Source of the DNA: Acidimangrovimonas sediminis
GTDB taxonomy: Bacteria; Pseudomonadota; Alphaproteobacteria; Rhodobacterales; Rhodobacteraceae
Length of the DNA: 64,000 bases
Assembly: GCF_002871005.1 (NCBI RefSeq)
Contig: NZ_PHSN01000007.1
Span: 62,001-126,000 of the forward strand
Direction: 5' to 3'
The notes below the pieces were generated by a model. The model saw nothing but the letters and a program-made list of their open reading frames with translations, made no database searches and was not told the DNA's origin. Positions 32,347-41,317 of the stretch are shown one piece after another. The translations under genes were made by a program, and so were the position numbers. Positions within the stretch are counted from its first letter, which is position 1, and every line of letters starts with the position of its first letter.

Positions 32347-35294
32347 AGGACTTCATCATTCCCACCAGCCTCGACCAGGATTTCGGCACCCCCGCCAGCC
32401 GGTCGACGACGATGGTGACTTTGACGATCGACGGTGCCGAGGTCACGGTGCCCGAGGGTACTTCGGTCATGCGGGCGGCCAAGGAGACGGGGATCACCAT
32501 CCCCAAACTCTGCGCCACCGACATGGTCGATGCCTTCGGCTCCTGCCGCCTGTGCCTTGTCGAGATCGAGGGCCGCAACGGCACGCCCGCTTCCTGCACC
32601 ACGCCGGTGGCGGCGGGCATGGTCGTGCACACGCAGACCGGCAAGCTCAAGGACCTGCGCCGCGGGGTGATGGAGCTCTATATCTCCGACCACCCGCTGG
32701 ACTGCCTGACCTGCGTGGCCAACGGCGATTGCGAATTGCAGGAGATGGCCGGCGCCGTGGGCCTGCGCGACGTGCGCTATCAGCCCGGCGCGAACCATTA
32801 TGACGACGGCTCCGGCACGCTGGCCAAAGGCGATGCGCGCGCCCGTGGTCTGGGGGAACGGGGCCTGCGCGGCATGCTCGATGGTGACATGGGCAACCCC
32901 GATTACCTGCCGCGGGACGAATCCAACCCCTATTTCACCTACGATCCGTCGAAATGCATCGTCTGTTCGCGCTGCGTCAGGGCCTGTGAAGAGGTGCAGG
33001 GCACCTTTGCCCTGACGATCGAGGGGCGGGGCTGGGACAGCCGCGTCAGCGCGGGGATGCACGAAAGCTTCCTCGGGTCGGAATGCGTCAGCTGCGGAGC
33101 CTGCGTGCAGGCCTGCCCCACCGGCACCCTGCGCGAAAAGGCGGTGCACGAGATCGGCACGCCGGAACATTCCGTCATCACCACCTGCGCCTATTGCGGC
33201 GTCGGCTGCTCCTTCAAGGCCGAGATGCGCGGCGATGAGCTGGTGCGCATGGTGCCGTGGAAGGACGGCAAGGCGAACCGCGGGCATTCCTGCGTCAAGG
33301 GCCGCTTCGCCTGGGGCTATGCCCAGCATCAGGACCGCGTGCTGAAACCCATGGTGCGCGAGCGGATCGAGGATCCGTGGCGCGAGGTCGAATGGGACGA
33401 GGCGCTGACCTTCGCCGCCGACCGCATGCGCGGGTTGCAGGCCGAATACGGGCAGGATTCGATCGGCGTCATCACCTCGTCGCGCTGCACGAACGAGGAA
33501 ACCTACCTCGTGCAGAAGCTGACCCGACAGGTCTTTGGAAACAACAACACCGACACCTGCGCCCGGGTCTGCCATTCGCCCACCGGCTATGGCCTGGGCC
33601 AGACCTTCGGCACCTCGGCCGGAACGCAGGATTTCGACTCGGTCGAGCATTCGGACGTGATGATCGTCATCGGCGCCAACCCGACCGATGGCCACCCGGT
33701 CTTCGGGAGCCGCATGAAGAAGCGGCTGCGGCAGGGGGCGAAGCTGATCGTCATCGACCCGCGCCGCATCGACCTGGTGAAGTCGCCGCACATCCGCGCG
33801 GCGCACCACCTGCCGCTGAAGCCCGGCACCAACGTCGCCATGCTGACGGCGCTGGCACATGTCATCGTCACCGAAAAGCTCTATGACGAGGCGTTCATCC
33901 GCGAACGCTGCGACTGGGACGAATTCGCCGATTACATGGCGTTCGTCGCCGACGAGAGCCACAGCCCCGAGGCGGTCGAATCCGCCACCGGCGTCCCGGC
34001 CGAGGAGGTGCGCAAGGCTGCCCGCCTCTATGCCGGTGGCGGCAACGGGGCGATCTACTACGGCCTCGGCGTGACCGAGCACAGCCAGGGCTCCACCTCG
34101 GTCATTGCCATCGCCAACCTTGCCATGATGACCGGCAACATCGGCCGTCCGGGCGTCGGCGTGAACCCGCTGCGCGGCCAGAACAACGTGCAGGGCTCCT
34201 GCGACATGGGGTCGTTCCCGCACGAATTGCCGGGCTATCGCCACGTCAAGAACCCCGAGGTCCGCGCGATCTTCGAGACGCTTTGGAACACCAAGATCTC
34301 GGATGAGCCCGGCCTGCGCATCAACAACATGCTGGATGCGGCGGTCGAGGGCACGTTCAAGGGCCTCTACATCCAGGGCGAGGACATCCTGCAATCCGAC
34401 CCCGACACCCACCATGTCGCGGCGGGTCTGGCGGCGATGGACTGCGTCATCGTCCACGACCTCTGCCTGAACGAGACGGCGAATTACGCCCATGTCTTCC
34501 TGCCGGGGTCGAGCTTCCTTGAAAAGGACGGGACCTTCACCAATGCCGAGCGCCGGATCAACATGGTCCGCCGCGTGATGGCACCGAAGAACGGCTATGC
34601 CGACTGGGAGGTGACGCAGGCGCTGGCCAATGCCATGGGCGCGGGCTGGACCTATACCCACCCCTCGCAGATCATGGCCGAGATCGCGGCCACGACGCCC
34701 AGCTTTGCCAACGTGACCTACGAGCGGATCACCGAGTTGGGATCCGTGCAGTGGCCGTGCAACGACGAACACCCCGAGGGTTCGCCCATCATGCACGTCG
34801 ACGGCTTTGTTCGCGGCAAGGGCAAGTTCATCCGCACCGAATATGTCGCGACGGATGAGAAGGTGGGCCCGCGCTTCCCGCTTCTGCTGACCACCGGGCG
34901 GATCCTCAGCCAGTACAACGTGGGTGCCCAGACCCGGCGCACCGACAACACTGCCTGGCATGCCGAGGACGTGCTGGAGATCCACCCCCAGGATGCCGAG
35001 GATCGCGGGCTGCGTAGCGGCGACTGGGTGCGGCTGGCGTCGCGCACCGGGGAAACCAGCCTGCGTGCGAAGGTCACCGACCGGGTGGCGCCCGGGGTGG
35101 TCTACACCACCTTCCACCACCCCGAGACGCAGGCCAACGTCATCACCACCGACTTCTCGGACTGGGCGACGAACTGCCCGGAATACAAGGTGACGGCGGT
35201 GCAGGTCGCGCCCTCGAACGGCCCCTCCGAATGGCAGGTGGAATACGAGGCGCAGTCCGAGGCCGCCCGCCGCGTGCTGCCGGCGGCCGAGTGA
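32343..35294 (+). CDS. fdsA: NAD-dependent formate dehydrogenase alpha subunit (molybdenum)
   Basis: FdsA (983 residues) is the catalytic bis-MGD Mo subunit. The N-terminal NuoG-like part carries a 2Fe-2S cluster (CRLCLVEIEG) and several 4Fe-4S clusters (HPLDCLTCVANGDCELQ, CIVCSRCVRACEEVQG, CVSCGACVQACPTG), and a further site is CAYCGVGCSF. The active-site ligand and base are the Cys-His pair in CARVCHSPTGYG; an ordinary cysteine codon, not selenocysteine, is used. It oxidises formate to CO2 in the cytoplasm. The upstream extension of the frame to 32223 overlaps fdsB and was rejected. Confidence 0.97.
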   Translation: MKDFIIPTSLDQDFGTPASRSTTMVTLTIDGAEVTVPEGTSVMRAAKETGITIPKLCATDMVDAFGSCRLCLVEIEGRNGTPASCTTPVAAGMVVHTQTGKLKDLRRGVMELYISDHPLDCLTCVANGDCELQEMAGAVGLRDVRYQPGANHYDDGSGTLAKGDARARGLGERGLRGMLDGDMGNPDYLPRDESNPYFTYDPSKCIVCSRCVRACEEVQGTFALTIEGRGWDSRVSAGMHESFLGSECVSCGACVQACPTGTLREKAVHEIGTPEHSVITTCAYCGVGCSFKAEMRGDELVRMVPWKDGKANRGHSCVKGRFAWGYAQHQDRVLKPMVRERIEDPWREVEWDEALTFAADRMRGLQAEYGQDSIGVITSSRCTNEETYLVQKLTRQVFGNNNTDTCARVCHSPTGYGLGQTFGTSAGTQDFDSVEHSDVMIVIGANPTDGHPVFGSRMKKRLRQGAKLIVIDPRRIDLVKSPHIRAAHHLPLKPGTNVAMLTALAHVIVTEKLYDEAFIRERCDWDEFADYMAFVADESHSPEAVESATGVPAEEVRKAARLYAGGGNGAIYYGLGVTEHSQGSTSVIAIANLAMMTGNIGRPGVGVNPLRGQNNVQGSCDMGSFPHELPGYRHVKNPEVRAIFETLWNTKISDEPGLRINNMLDAAVEGTFKGLYIQGEDILQSDPDTHHVAAGLAAMDCVIVHDLCLNETANYAHVFLPGSSFLEKDGTFTNAERRINMVRRVMAPKNGYADWEVTQALANAMGAGWTYTHPSQIMAEIAATTPSFANVTYERITELGSVQWPCNDEHPEGSPIMHVDGFVRGKGKFIRTEYVATDEKVGPRFPLLLTTGRILSQYNVGAQTRRTDNTAWHAEDVLEIHPQDAEDRGLRSGDWVRLASRTGETSLRAKVTDRVAPGVVYTTFHHPETQANVITTDFSDWATNCPEYKVTAVQVAPSNGPSEWQVEYEAQSEAARRVLPAAE

Positions 35295-36121
35295 TGAAAA
35301 AACGCCCCGCCAAGGCACACCGTCCGCACACCACCCGGGTTTACCGGGGCGGTGAGACGTCGGAGCGCCAGCGCGAACTGCCCGAGGAGATGCCCGTCGC
35401 GCTGTCCTTCAACGGCACGACGCAGGCGGTAATGATGGCCACGCCCGCGGATCTGGAAGATTTCGGGCGTGGCTTCGCCCTGACCGAGGGGATCGCCACC
35501 CCGGACGAGATCGAGGACCTGCAGGTCCTCGTGGGTGCGGCCGGGATCGACGTTCAGATGTGGCTTGGCACCGAGGCCGAGGCCCGTCTCGCCGCGCGGC
35601 GCAGGCACATGGCCGGGCCGGTGGGCTGCGGCCTCTGCGGTCTCGATTCGATCGAGGCGGTGCTGCGCGATGTGGCCCAGGTTACCGCCGCGCTTTCCCT
35701 GACCCCGGCACAGGTGACGGCGGCGATGGCCGCGCTGCCCGGCCACCAGTCGCTGCACGACGTCACGCGGGCCGCCCATGGCGCGGGATTTTTCATCCCC
35801 GGCCGCGGCATGGTTCTGGCGCGCGAGGACGTGGGCCGGCACAACGCGCTCGACAAGCTGGCGGGGGCGCTGCTTGCCGGGGGTGTGGACACTGGCATGG
35901 GGGCGGTAGTGCTTACCTGCCGGGTCTCCATCGACATGGTGCAGAAATGCGCCGCCCTCGGGGCGCCGGTGATGATTGCCGTCTCGGCCCCCACCGCCCA
36001 TGCCGTGCGGCTGGCCGAGGCACTGGGCCTTACCCTCATAGGCCTCGCCCGCGGCGACGGGTTCGAGGTCTTCACCCATCCCGACCGCATCCGTCCGGAA
36101 AGGAACGCAGATGTCGCCTGA
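35294..36121 (+). CDS. fdsC: Formate dehydrogenase accessory sulfurtransferase FdhD/FdsC
   Basis: This 275-residue FdhD-family protein delivers sulfur to the Mo cofactor and chaperones FdsA maturation. The mobile-loop cysteines C112 and C115 (VGCGLCG) and conserved segments GRGFALTEGI, EDVGRHNALDKLAGA and SAPTAHAVRLAEALGL are present. The ATG shares a base with the fdsA stop (TGATG); a GTG one codon upstream is also possible. It overlaps fdsD by 11 bp. Confidence 0.93.
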   Translation: MKKRPAKAHRPHTTRVYRGGETSERQRELPEEMPVALSFNGTTQAVMMATPADLEDFGRGFALTEGIATPDEIEDLQVLVGAAGIDVQMWLGTEAEARLAARRRHMAGPVGCGLCGLDSIEAVLRDVAQVTAALSLTPAQVTAAMAALPGHQSLHDVTRAAHGAGFFIPGRGMVLAREDVGRHNALDKLAGALLAGGVDTGMGAVVLTCRVSIDMVQKCAALGAPVMIAVSAPTAHAVRLAEALGLTLIGLARGDGFEVFTHPDRIRPERNADVA

Positions 36122-36332
36122 CAAGCTGATCCGCATGGCGAACCAGATCGCCACCTTCTTCGCCTCGAAACCCCATGACGAGGGCGTCGCCGGGGTTGCC
36201 GCCCACATCAGCGACTTCTGGGAGCCGCGGATGCGCGCCCAGCTTTTCGCCGCGATCGAGGCGGGGGGCGAGGGCCTGCACCCGCTGGTGATCGAGGCCG
36301 CCCCGCATGTCCGCGCGGTAAAGGCCGCCTGA
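36111..36332 (+). CDS. fdsD: Formate dehydrogenase delta subunit
   Basis: FdsD (73 residues) is the small subunit found at the end of fds operons and is needed for active enzyme. The pattern MSPDKLIRMANQIATFF ... VAAHISDFWEPRMRAQL is characteristic. It has no cofactor motif. It overlaps fdsC by 11 bp and is followed 28 bp later by a GC hairpin that probably ends the operon. Confidence 0.92.
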   Translation: MSPDKLIRMANQIATFFASKPHDEGVAGVAAHISDFWEPRMRAQLFAAIEAGGEGLHPLVIEAAPHVRAVKAA

Positions 36333-36360
36333 GATTGCTCTGCTGAGCCTCGATCAGGCA

Positions 36361-36380
36361 CCCGCCCGGCCTCGGGCGGG
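36361..36380 (+). terminator. Hairpin after fdsD
   Basis: A perfect 8-bp GC stem CCCGCCCG-GCCT-CGGGCGGG lies 28 bp after fdsD. No T-run follows, so termination efficiency is uncertain. Confidence 0.5.
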
Positions 36381-36601
36381 CGCTGCCCTACGTTCATGGT
36401 CTGCACTGTAGCTGACCCACCCCTTCCAGCGTTTGTCCGTGCGTAGACGTTGCCATTGTGCCCTGCCGGGGGAGGGCGGGCGCCGCCCGGATCCCGGGTC
36501 GCGACCCCGTGGCAGGGGCGGATGAAGTGGTGCCGCGTCTCCCGCCACCTTGAGCCTCTTTCCCCGAAGTGCCAGAAATGGCCGACCGGATGGAGGAGCC
36601 C

Positions 36602-38110
36602 ATGGCCAACACACTTTACGACGCGCTCTTCGCGCCGCTTGCCGCGCGCGACGACGCTTTCCTGATCCTGCCCGACGGGACCGAGATCACGGGCCGCGCC
36701 TTCCACGCGTTGATCGCGCGGCAGGCCGATGCGCTGGTGGCCGAGGGGGTCGCGCCGGGCGACCGGGTGGCGGTGCAGGTGGCCAAAAGCCCCGAGGCGC
36801 TGGCGCTCTATGCCGCGACGGTGATGGCCGGAGCGATCTTCCTGCCGCTGAACACCGGCTATACGCCCGACGAGGTGGGGTATTTCCTTGGCAACGCGAC
36901 GCCGCGCGTGTTCCTTTGCGATCCGGCGAAGCGCGATGCCCTCGCGCCGGTCGCGGCCGCACATGGCGCCCGGACCCTGACCATGGGGGCCGACGGTGCG
37001 GGCAGCTTTGCCGATCTCGTGGCGGCCCGGCCCGACAGCTTCACCCCCGTGGATCGGGCGCCGGAGGACCTTGCCGCCTTTCTCTATACCTCCGGCACCA
37101 CGGGCCGGTCGAAGGGCGCGATGCTGAGCCATGCGAACCTTCTGTCCAATGCCGAGGTGCTGGTGGCGTTCTGGCACTTCACCTCGGAGGATGTCCTCCT
37201 TCATGCGCTGCCGATCTTCCATACCCACGGCTTGTTCGTCGCCTCGAACACGGTGCTGCTGGCGGGCGGGTCGATGATCTTCCTGCCGGGCTTCTCGACC
37301 GACGCGGTGCTTGCGCACCTGCCCCGGGCGACCTCGATGATGGGGGTGCCCACCTTCTATACCCGCCTGCTGGACGATCCGCGCTTCACCCGCGACATCG
37401 CGCAGCACATGCGCCTTTTCACCTCCGGTTCGGCGCCGCTCCTGGCCGAGACGCACCTCGCCTTCGAGGCACGCACAGGGCACCGCATCCTCGAGCGCTA
37501 CGGAATGACCGAAACCAACATGAACACCTCGAACCCCTATGACGGCGACCGCCGGGCGGGGACGGTGGGCTTTCCGTTGCCGGGGGTGGAGGTGAAGATC
37601 ACCGACCCCGCAACCGGCGCGGCGCTGCCGCAGGGAGAGCCGGGGATGATCGAGGTGCGCGGGCCGAACGTGTTCCAGGGCTACTGGCAGATGCCGGAAA
37701 AGACCCGCGAGGAACTGCGCGAGGACGGGTTCTTCATCACCGGCGACATCGGAACCCAGGACGACCGCGGCTACATCTCGATCGTCGGGCGGCAGAAAGA
37801 CCTGATCATCACGGGCGGCTACAATGTCTATCCCAAGGAGGTCGAGCTGGTGCTGGACGAACAGCCAGGTGTGCTGGAATCGGCGGTGATCGGCGTGCCC
37901 CACCCGGATTTCGGCGAGGCGGTGTTTGCCGTGCTGGTGCCCACGGGCGACGGGCCGGACGAGGCGGCGATCCGCACGGCGCTTGAAGCGCGGCTTGCGA
38001 AGTTCAAGCAGCCCAAGGGCTATGCGGTGCTGCCGGAACTGCCGCGCAACACCATGGGCAAGGTGCAGAAGGCGCTGCTGAGGAAGGAGTTCGCGGGGAG
38101 CTTCGGCTGA
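36602..38110 (+). CDS. matB: Malonyl-CoA synthetase (acyl-CoA synthetase family)
   Basis: This 502-residue AMP-forming ligase fits malonyl-CoA synthetase (MatB). The ATP motif is LYTSGTTGRSKGAMLSHANL, with ALPIFHTHGLFVA, GSAPLLAETH, ERYGMTETNM and TGDIGTQDDRGYISIVGRQKDLII, and the C-terminal catalytic lysine in PRNTMGKVQKALLR. It would activate malonate to malonyl-CoA in the cytoplasm. No MatA decarboxylase is adjacent, so malonyl-CoA would go to fatty acid synthesis or elsewhere. GGAGGAG precedes the ATG at 36602; an earlier in-frame ATG at 36569 has no ribosome site. Confidence 0.85.
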   Translation: MANTLYDALFAPLAARDDAFLILPDGTEITGRAFHALIARQADALVAEGVAPGDRVAVQVAKSPEALALYAATVMAGAIFLPLNTGYTPDEVGYFLGNATPRVFLCDPAKRDALAPVAAAHGARTLTMGADGAGSFADLVAARPDSFTPVDRAPEDLAAFLYTSGTTGRSKGAMLSHANLLSNAEVLVAFWHFTSEDVLLHALPIFHTHGLFVASNTVLLAGGSMIFLPGFSTDAVLAHLPRATSMMGVPTFYTRLLDDPRFTRDIAQHMRLFTSGSAPLLAETHLAFEARTGHRILERYGMTETNMNTSNPYDGDRRAGTVGFPLPGVEVKITDPATGAALPQGEPGMIEVRGPNVFQGYWQMPEKTREELREDGFFITGDIGTQDDRGYISIVGRQKDLIITGGYNVYPKEVELVLDEQPGVLESAVIGVPHPDFGEAVFAVLVPTGDGPDEAAIRTALEARLAKFKQPKGYAVLPELPRNTMGKVQKALLRKEFAGSFG

Positions 38111-38225
38111 CTGCGACGCAGATTGCGACCCCCACGGCCGTCTCCTTGTGCCCTTCGCGGGCACGCGTCGTCCGCCCCGGCCACGAGGAGCGCGCGGAGG
38201 CGCGACGACGAGGGCGCCTGCCGTG

Positions 38226-39020
38226 TCACTCCGCCAGGTCGAGCACGTAGCCCCGGCTGTCGCTCGGGCCGAGCGCGGGGTGGGTCCCGATCACCCGTTG
38301 CAGGCCCGCGATCTCCCATTGGTCGCGCAGACGATAGCCGGGCAGGGCGGCGAGCTCGGCCTCGAACCCGGCGCGGTTGCGGATCTGGTAGGGAACCCGC
38401 GCGCCGCCGATCCGCTCCAGCGTCACCACCGTCGGCCCCTCGCGCGTGGCGACCTTGTTGAGGATGATCCTCCGGGGGCGCGCCGGCAGCGCCCCGATCA
38501 GGGACGCAAGCGGCGCGTCCATGTATTGCATCAGGCCCGAGCCGAGCAGGATGTCGCAGGCCGGCACCTCCTGCGGCGCGGTGGCGAACCCGATCGCCGT
38601 GGGCAGCGCGCCGCGGGCCTGCCGCGCACGTCCGGCGGCGCAGATCGCCGGCAGGTCGAGGACGGTCCAGCGGGCGCGGTCGATCGCCAGGTGTGGCCCG
38701 AAGGCGATGTACTTGGTCCCCATGTGTCCGCCCGCGTCGACGATGCCGATGCCGTCGTGCCACATCTCGCGCAGCCAGAGCATCACGGGATAGTCCCACA
38801 GCGTCAGGGCGCACATCGCCTCGAAGGCGACATCGGCGATCTCGGCATGGTCGTAGCCGCCCATCGCGCCTGGGGGCACGGCGGCCAGTGCGGTGGTGTA
38901 ATCGGGGTAGGCGCCGCTCAGCCTGGGCGGGCGGCCCGCGGCCAGGCGTAGGCGCCCTTCGGCGGTGGACAGTGCAACACGGACGTGCCGGCGGGTGTGG
39001 GCGAGCGTGGACAGAACCAT
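38226..39020 (-). CDS. Putative SAM-dependent methyltransferase, TIGR04325 family
   Basis: This 264-residue protein fits the TIGR04325 putative methyltransferase family. The N-terminal conserved part has GAYPDYTTALAA. The likely SAM site is GIGIVDAGGHMGTKYIAF, then DLPAICAAGRA and CDILLGSGLMQYMD, with a late RNRAGFEAELAALPGYRLRDQWE. It is usually seen near polysaccharide or exported-glycan genes, but none is adjacent here. The frame is well delimited and monocistronic, convergent with matB. The substrate is unknown. Confidence 0.75.
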   Translation of the reverse strand: MVLSTLAHTRRHVRVALSTAEGRLRLAAGRPPRLSGAYPDYTTALAAVPPGAMGGYDHAEIADVAFEAMCALTLWDYPVMLWLREMWHDGIGIVDAGGHMGTKYIAFGPHLAIDRARWTVLDLPAICAAGRARQARGALPTAIGFATAPQEVPACDILLGSGLMQYMDAPLASLIGALPARPRRIILNKVATREGPTVVTLERIGGARVPYQIRNRAGFEAELAALPGYRLRDQWEIAGLQRVIGTHPALGPSDSRGYVLDLAE

Positions 39021-39119
39021 GGGGGTGCGACCTCTCCGGACCGGGAGGAGGATCTGCCCGGAAACGCGGTCAGGATAGCCGCGTCACGCCGCCGTGATTA
39101 GTGTGTGATCCGGAAACAC

Positions 39120-40472
39120 TCAGTCGAAGGTTCCGGTCACCCGGCCGAACAGCATGAAGGCGCGGGCCGTCCGGGTTTCGGCCAGGTTGGCCAGGTCCTG
39201 GTCGGTCGCGGCCTTCTCGAAGGTGGCCAGGCTCTTGTCGAACTGGCGCAGGAAGTGGTGCGCTGCGTCGCGAAACACCGGGTCCGCGCGCATCCGCCCC
39301 GCGGTCAGTGCAAGGCTCGACCGGTCGCGCACGCCGCCGAGGCCCGAGATCGCGTGGCCGCGCTGCCCCTGCGCGAAAAGGCGCCAGACCTCGGGGCGGG
39401 CACGGTCGGGCTTGAGGTCGTCCATGTAGATGCCGTCCTCGCTGAGCAGGGTCAGCACGTCCTGTGCCGCCCGGATCAGGCGCGCGGTCTCGCGGTCCTC
39501 GAGGGCGGCGCGCAGGGCCCGGAACCCTTCCTTGTCGTCGACCGACTCGGGAAAGTTCAGGGCGCGCACGAAGGCCTGCGTCTCGACCGGGCGCTGGCCC
39601 TCATCCGGCGCGGTGCCAAGGGCGAGGCGGGGCTGTTCGTCAGCCGCGGCGGCGGGTGCGATGGTCAGCGCGGCCTTGCGGTCGATCGACGGGATCACCC
39701 GCTGGTGGTCGCGGCGCGAGGTAAAGGTGGCAAGCGTGGCGTCGGTCTGTCGCTGGGCGGCGGCGATCTCGTCGAGCTTCTTCTCGACGGTCGGGCGAAT
39801 CCCAAGGGAGGCGGCCTGGCTGTGCTGGACATAGGCCGCGCGCATGCCGTCGACGGCGGCCTGCAGACGCTGGGCCTCCTCGCGCAGGTCGCGCACGGTG
39901 CGGGCGTTCAGGGCCGCGACCCAGATCATCGCGACCGGCAGGAACACCGCAAGCAGGGTCATCACCGCGGTCAGCGCGCCGCTGCCGGTGACCGAGCCGC
40001 CGGTCAGGCCGAAGAAGGTGCCCACCGCGATCACCCAGATCAGGGTCAGCGCTCCGGCGATCACCTCGGTCTGGGTGATCCGCTCGGGCGGGCGCTGGCG
40101 GGCATAGGTGCCGAAGCCGGAGACCTGTCCGCTGACGGTCCGCGGGGCGGCGCCCGGACCGGGGCCCGCTCCGCCACCCGGCCCGGCACCCGCCCCACCA
40201 CCCGGCCCGGCGCTGCCCGCCGAGGCGCGCTGCGCGGTGCCCGCACCGGTGGTGTCGGTGCCGCCGTTTCCGGCTCTCGCGCCGTTCCCGCCGGGGGCCG
40301 CATGGGCGCCGCCAAGCCGTGGCGCTGCCGATGGCTGCGCGGCAAGCCGCGCCGCCATCTCCTGCGCGTCGGCGCGCAGGGCTTCCGACACGTTGCCGCC
40401 GGTCGCGACCGGCCGATCCGCGTCATCGCTCGCGCCCGGCGCGCCGCCGGGTTCGCTTGATTTCTCGTTCAT
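39120..40472 (-). CDS. Conserved membrane protein with disordered Gly/Ala/Pro N-terminus
   Basis: This is a 450-residue protein of unknown function. Residues 1 to about 130 are low-complexity Gly/Ala/Pro with charged residues, likely disordered. Two membrane helices follow (VIAGALTLIWVIAVGTFFGL and ALTAVMTLLAVFLPVAMIWVAAL), then a coiled-coil-prone region (REEAQRLQAAVDGMRAAYVQ), and a helical C-terminal domain with LLSEDGIYMDDLKPDRARPEVW. I started at the ATG (40472) with GGAGGG upstream rather than the GTG at 40490, which has no spacing for one. It lies 35 bp after greA on the same strand and is probably co-transcribed. Confidence 0.75.
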   Translation of the reverse strand: MNEKSSEPGGAPGASDDADRPVATGGNVSEALRADAQEMAARLAAQPSAAPRLGGAHAAPGGNGARAGNGGTDTTGAGTAQRASAGSAGPGGGAGAGPGGGAGPGPGAAPRTVSGQVSGFGTYARQRPPERITQTEVIAGALTLIWVIAVGTFFGLTGGSVTGSGALTAVMTLLAVFLPVAMIWVAALNARTVRDLREEAQRLQAAVDGMRAAYVQHSQAASLGIRPTVEKKLDEIAAAQRQTDATLATFTSRRDHQRVIPSIDRKAALTIAPAAAADEQPRLALGTAPDEGQRPVETQAFVRALNFPESVDDKEGFRALRAALEDRETARLIRAAQDVLTLLSEDGIYMDDLKPDRARPEVWRLFAQGQRGHAISGLGGVRDRSSLALTAGRMRADPVFRDAAHHFLRQFDKSLATFEKAATDQDLANLAETRTARAFMLFGRVTGTFD

Positions 40473-40507
40473 TCCCGACCCTCCGGACACCCCTCCCGGG
40501 CCTCCGC

Positions 40508-40978
40508 TCAGACGAAGCGGATGGACAGGACCTCGTAGGCCTTCTCGCCGCCGGGCGTGCGCACCTCGACGCTGTCGCCCTCATCCTTGCCGATCAGCGC
40601 GCGGGCCAGCGGCGACTTGATGTTGAGCAGGCCGCGCTCGATATCCGCCTCGGCCTCGCCGACGATCTGGTAGGTGCGTTCCTCGTCGGTGTCCTCGTCG
40701 ACCAGCGTCACCGTGGCGCCGAACTTGATCGTGCCCGACATCTTGGCCGGGTCGATGACGTCGGCACGCCCGAGGATGCCCTCGAGTTCCTTGATCCGGC
40801 CCTCGATGAAGCTCTGCTTCTCGCGGGCGGCGTGGTATTCGGCGTTTTCCGACAGGTCGCCATGTTCGCGTGCCTCGGCGATCGCACGGATCACCTCGGG
40901 CCGCTCCTTGGACTTGAGCACCTTCAGTTCTTCGTCGAGCGCGGTGTAGCCCGCGCGTGTCATCGGGATCTTTTCCAT
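40508..40978 (-). CDS. greA: Transcription elongation factor GreA
   Basis: GreA (156 residues) rescues backtracked RNA polymerase by stimulating transcript cleavage. The N-terminal coiled coil with acidic tip ([20 protein letters not shown] near 31-50, [17 protein letters not shown]) and the C-terminal FKBP-like domain ([30 protein letters not shown]) are intact. It starts a minus-strand pair with the membrane protein and is divergent from the ETF-QO gene across 339 bp. Confidence 0.97.
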   Translation of the reverse strand: MEKIPMTRAGYTALDEELKVLKSKERPEVIRAIAEAREHGDLSENAEYHAAREKQSFIEGRIKELEGILGRADVIDPAKMSGTIKFGATVTLVDEDTDEERTYQIVGEAEADIERGLLNIKSPLARALIGKDEGDSVEVRTPGGEKAYEVLSIRFV

Positions 40979-41317
40979 CGGTCACTTTGCAAAAAAGACG
41001 CCACTTGGCCTCCTCCGGAGGCCATGGCGCCGTTCCACGTTTCTCCTCACCTGACCCGGGATGGGGGGCAAATGCAAGAGGCAAGGCGGGGGGAGCGGTT
41101 AGGCCTGCGGTTGTGTGCCGGTGTGGGGCACGGGGGATGGCGGGGGCAGGAGTGTGGAAAGTGGCGCCGTGGCCACCGGCGCCGGAGCACGTTTTTTCTG
41201 CGCTTGCATCCTTCTGATGCGGCGTCACGATTGCCCTGCGCGCATCGGCGCGCTAACGCTGGAGCCGCGAATTAAGGGACGAGACGGCGCCGGACGTGCG
41301 CCCCCAGGAGGTAGATG
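40979..41317. other. 339-bp divergent intergenic region greA / ETF-QO
   Basis: It holds the promoters of both genes. For ETF-QO a candidate is TTGCCC (41231-41236), 17 bp, TAACGC (41254-41259). It also contains a 7-bp perfect GC stem GGCGCCG / CGGCGCC (41163-41183), followed 8 nt later by six Ts (41192-41197) on the plus strand. That looks like a terminator of a short plus-strand transcript, but the stem-to-T distance is too long for a textbook one. I see no credible protein gene. Confidence 0.45.
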
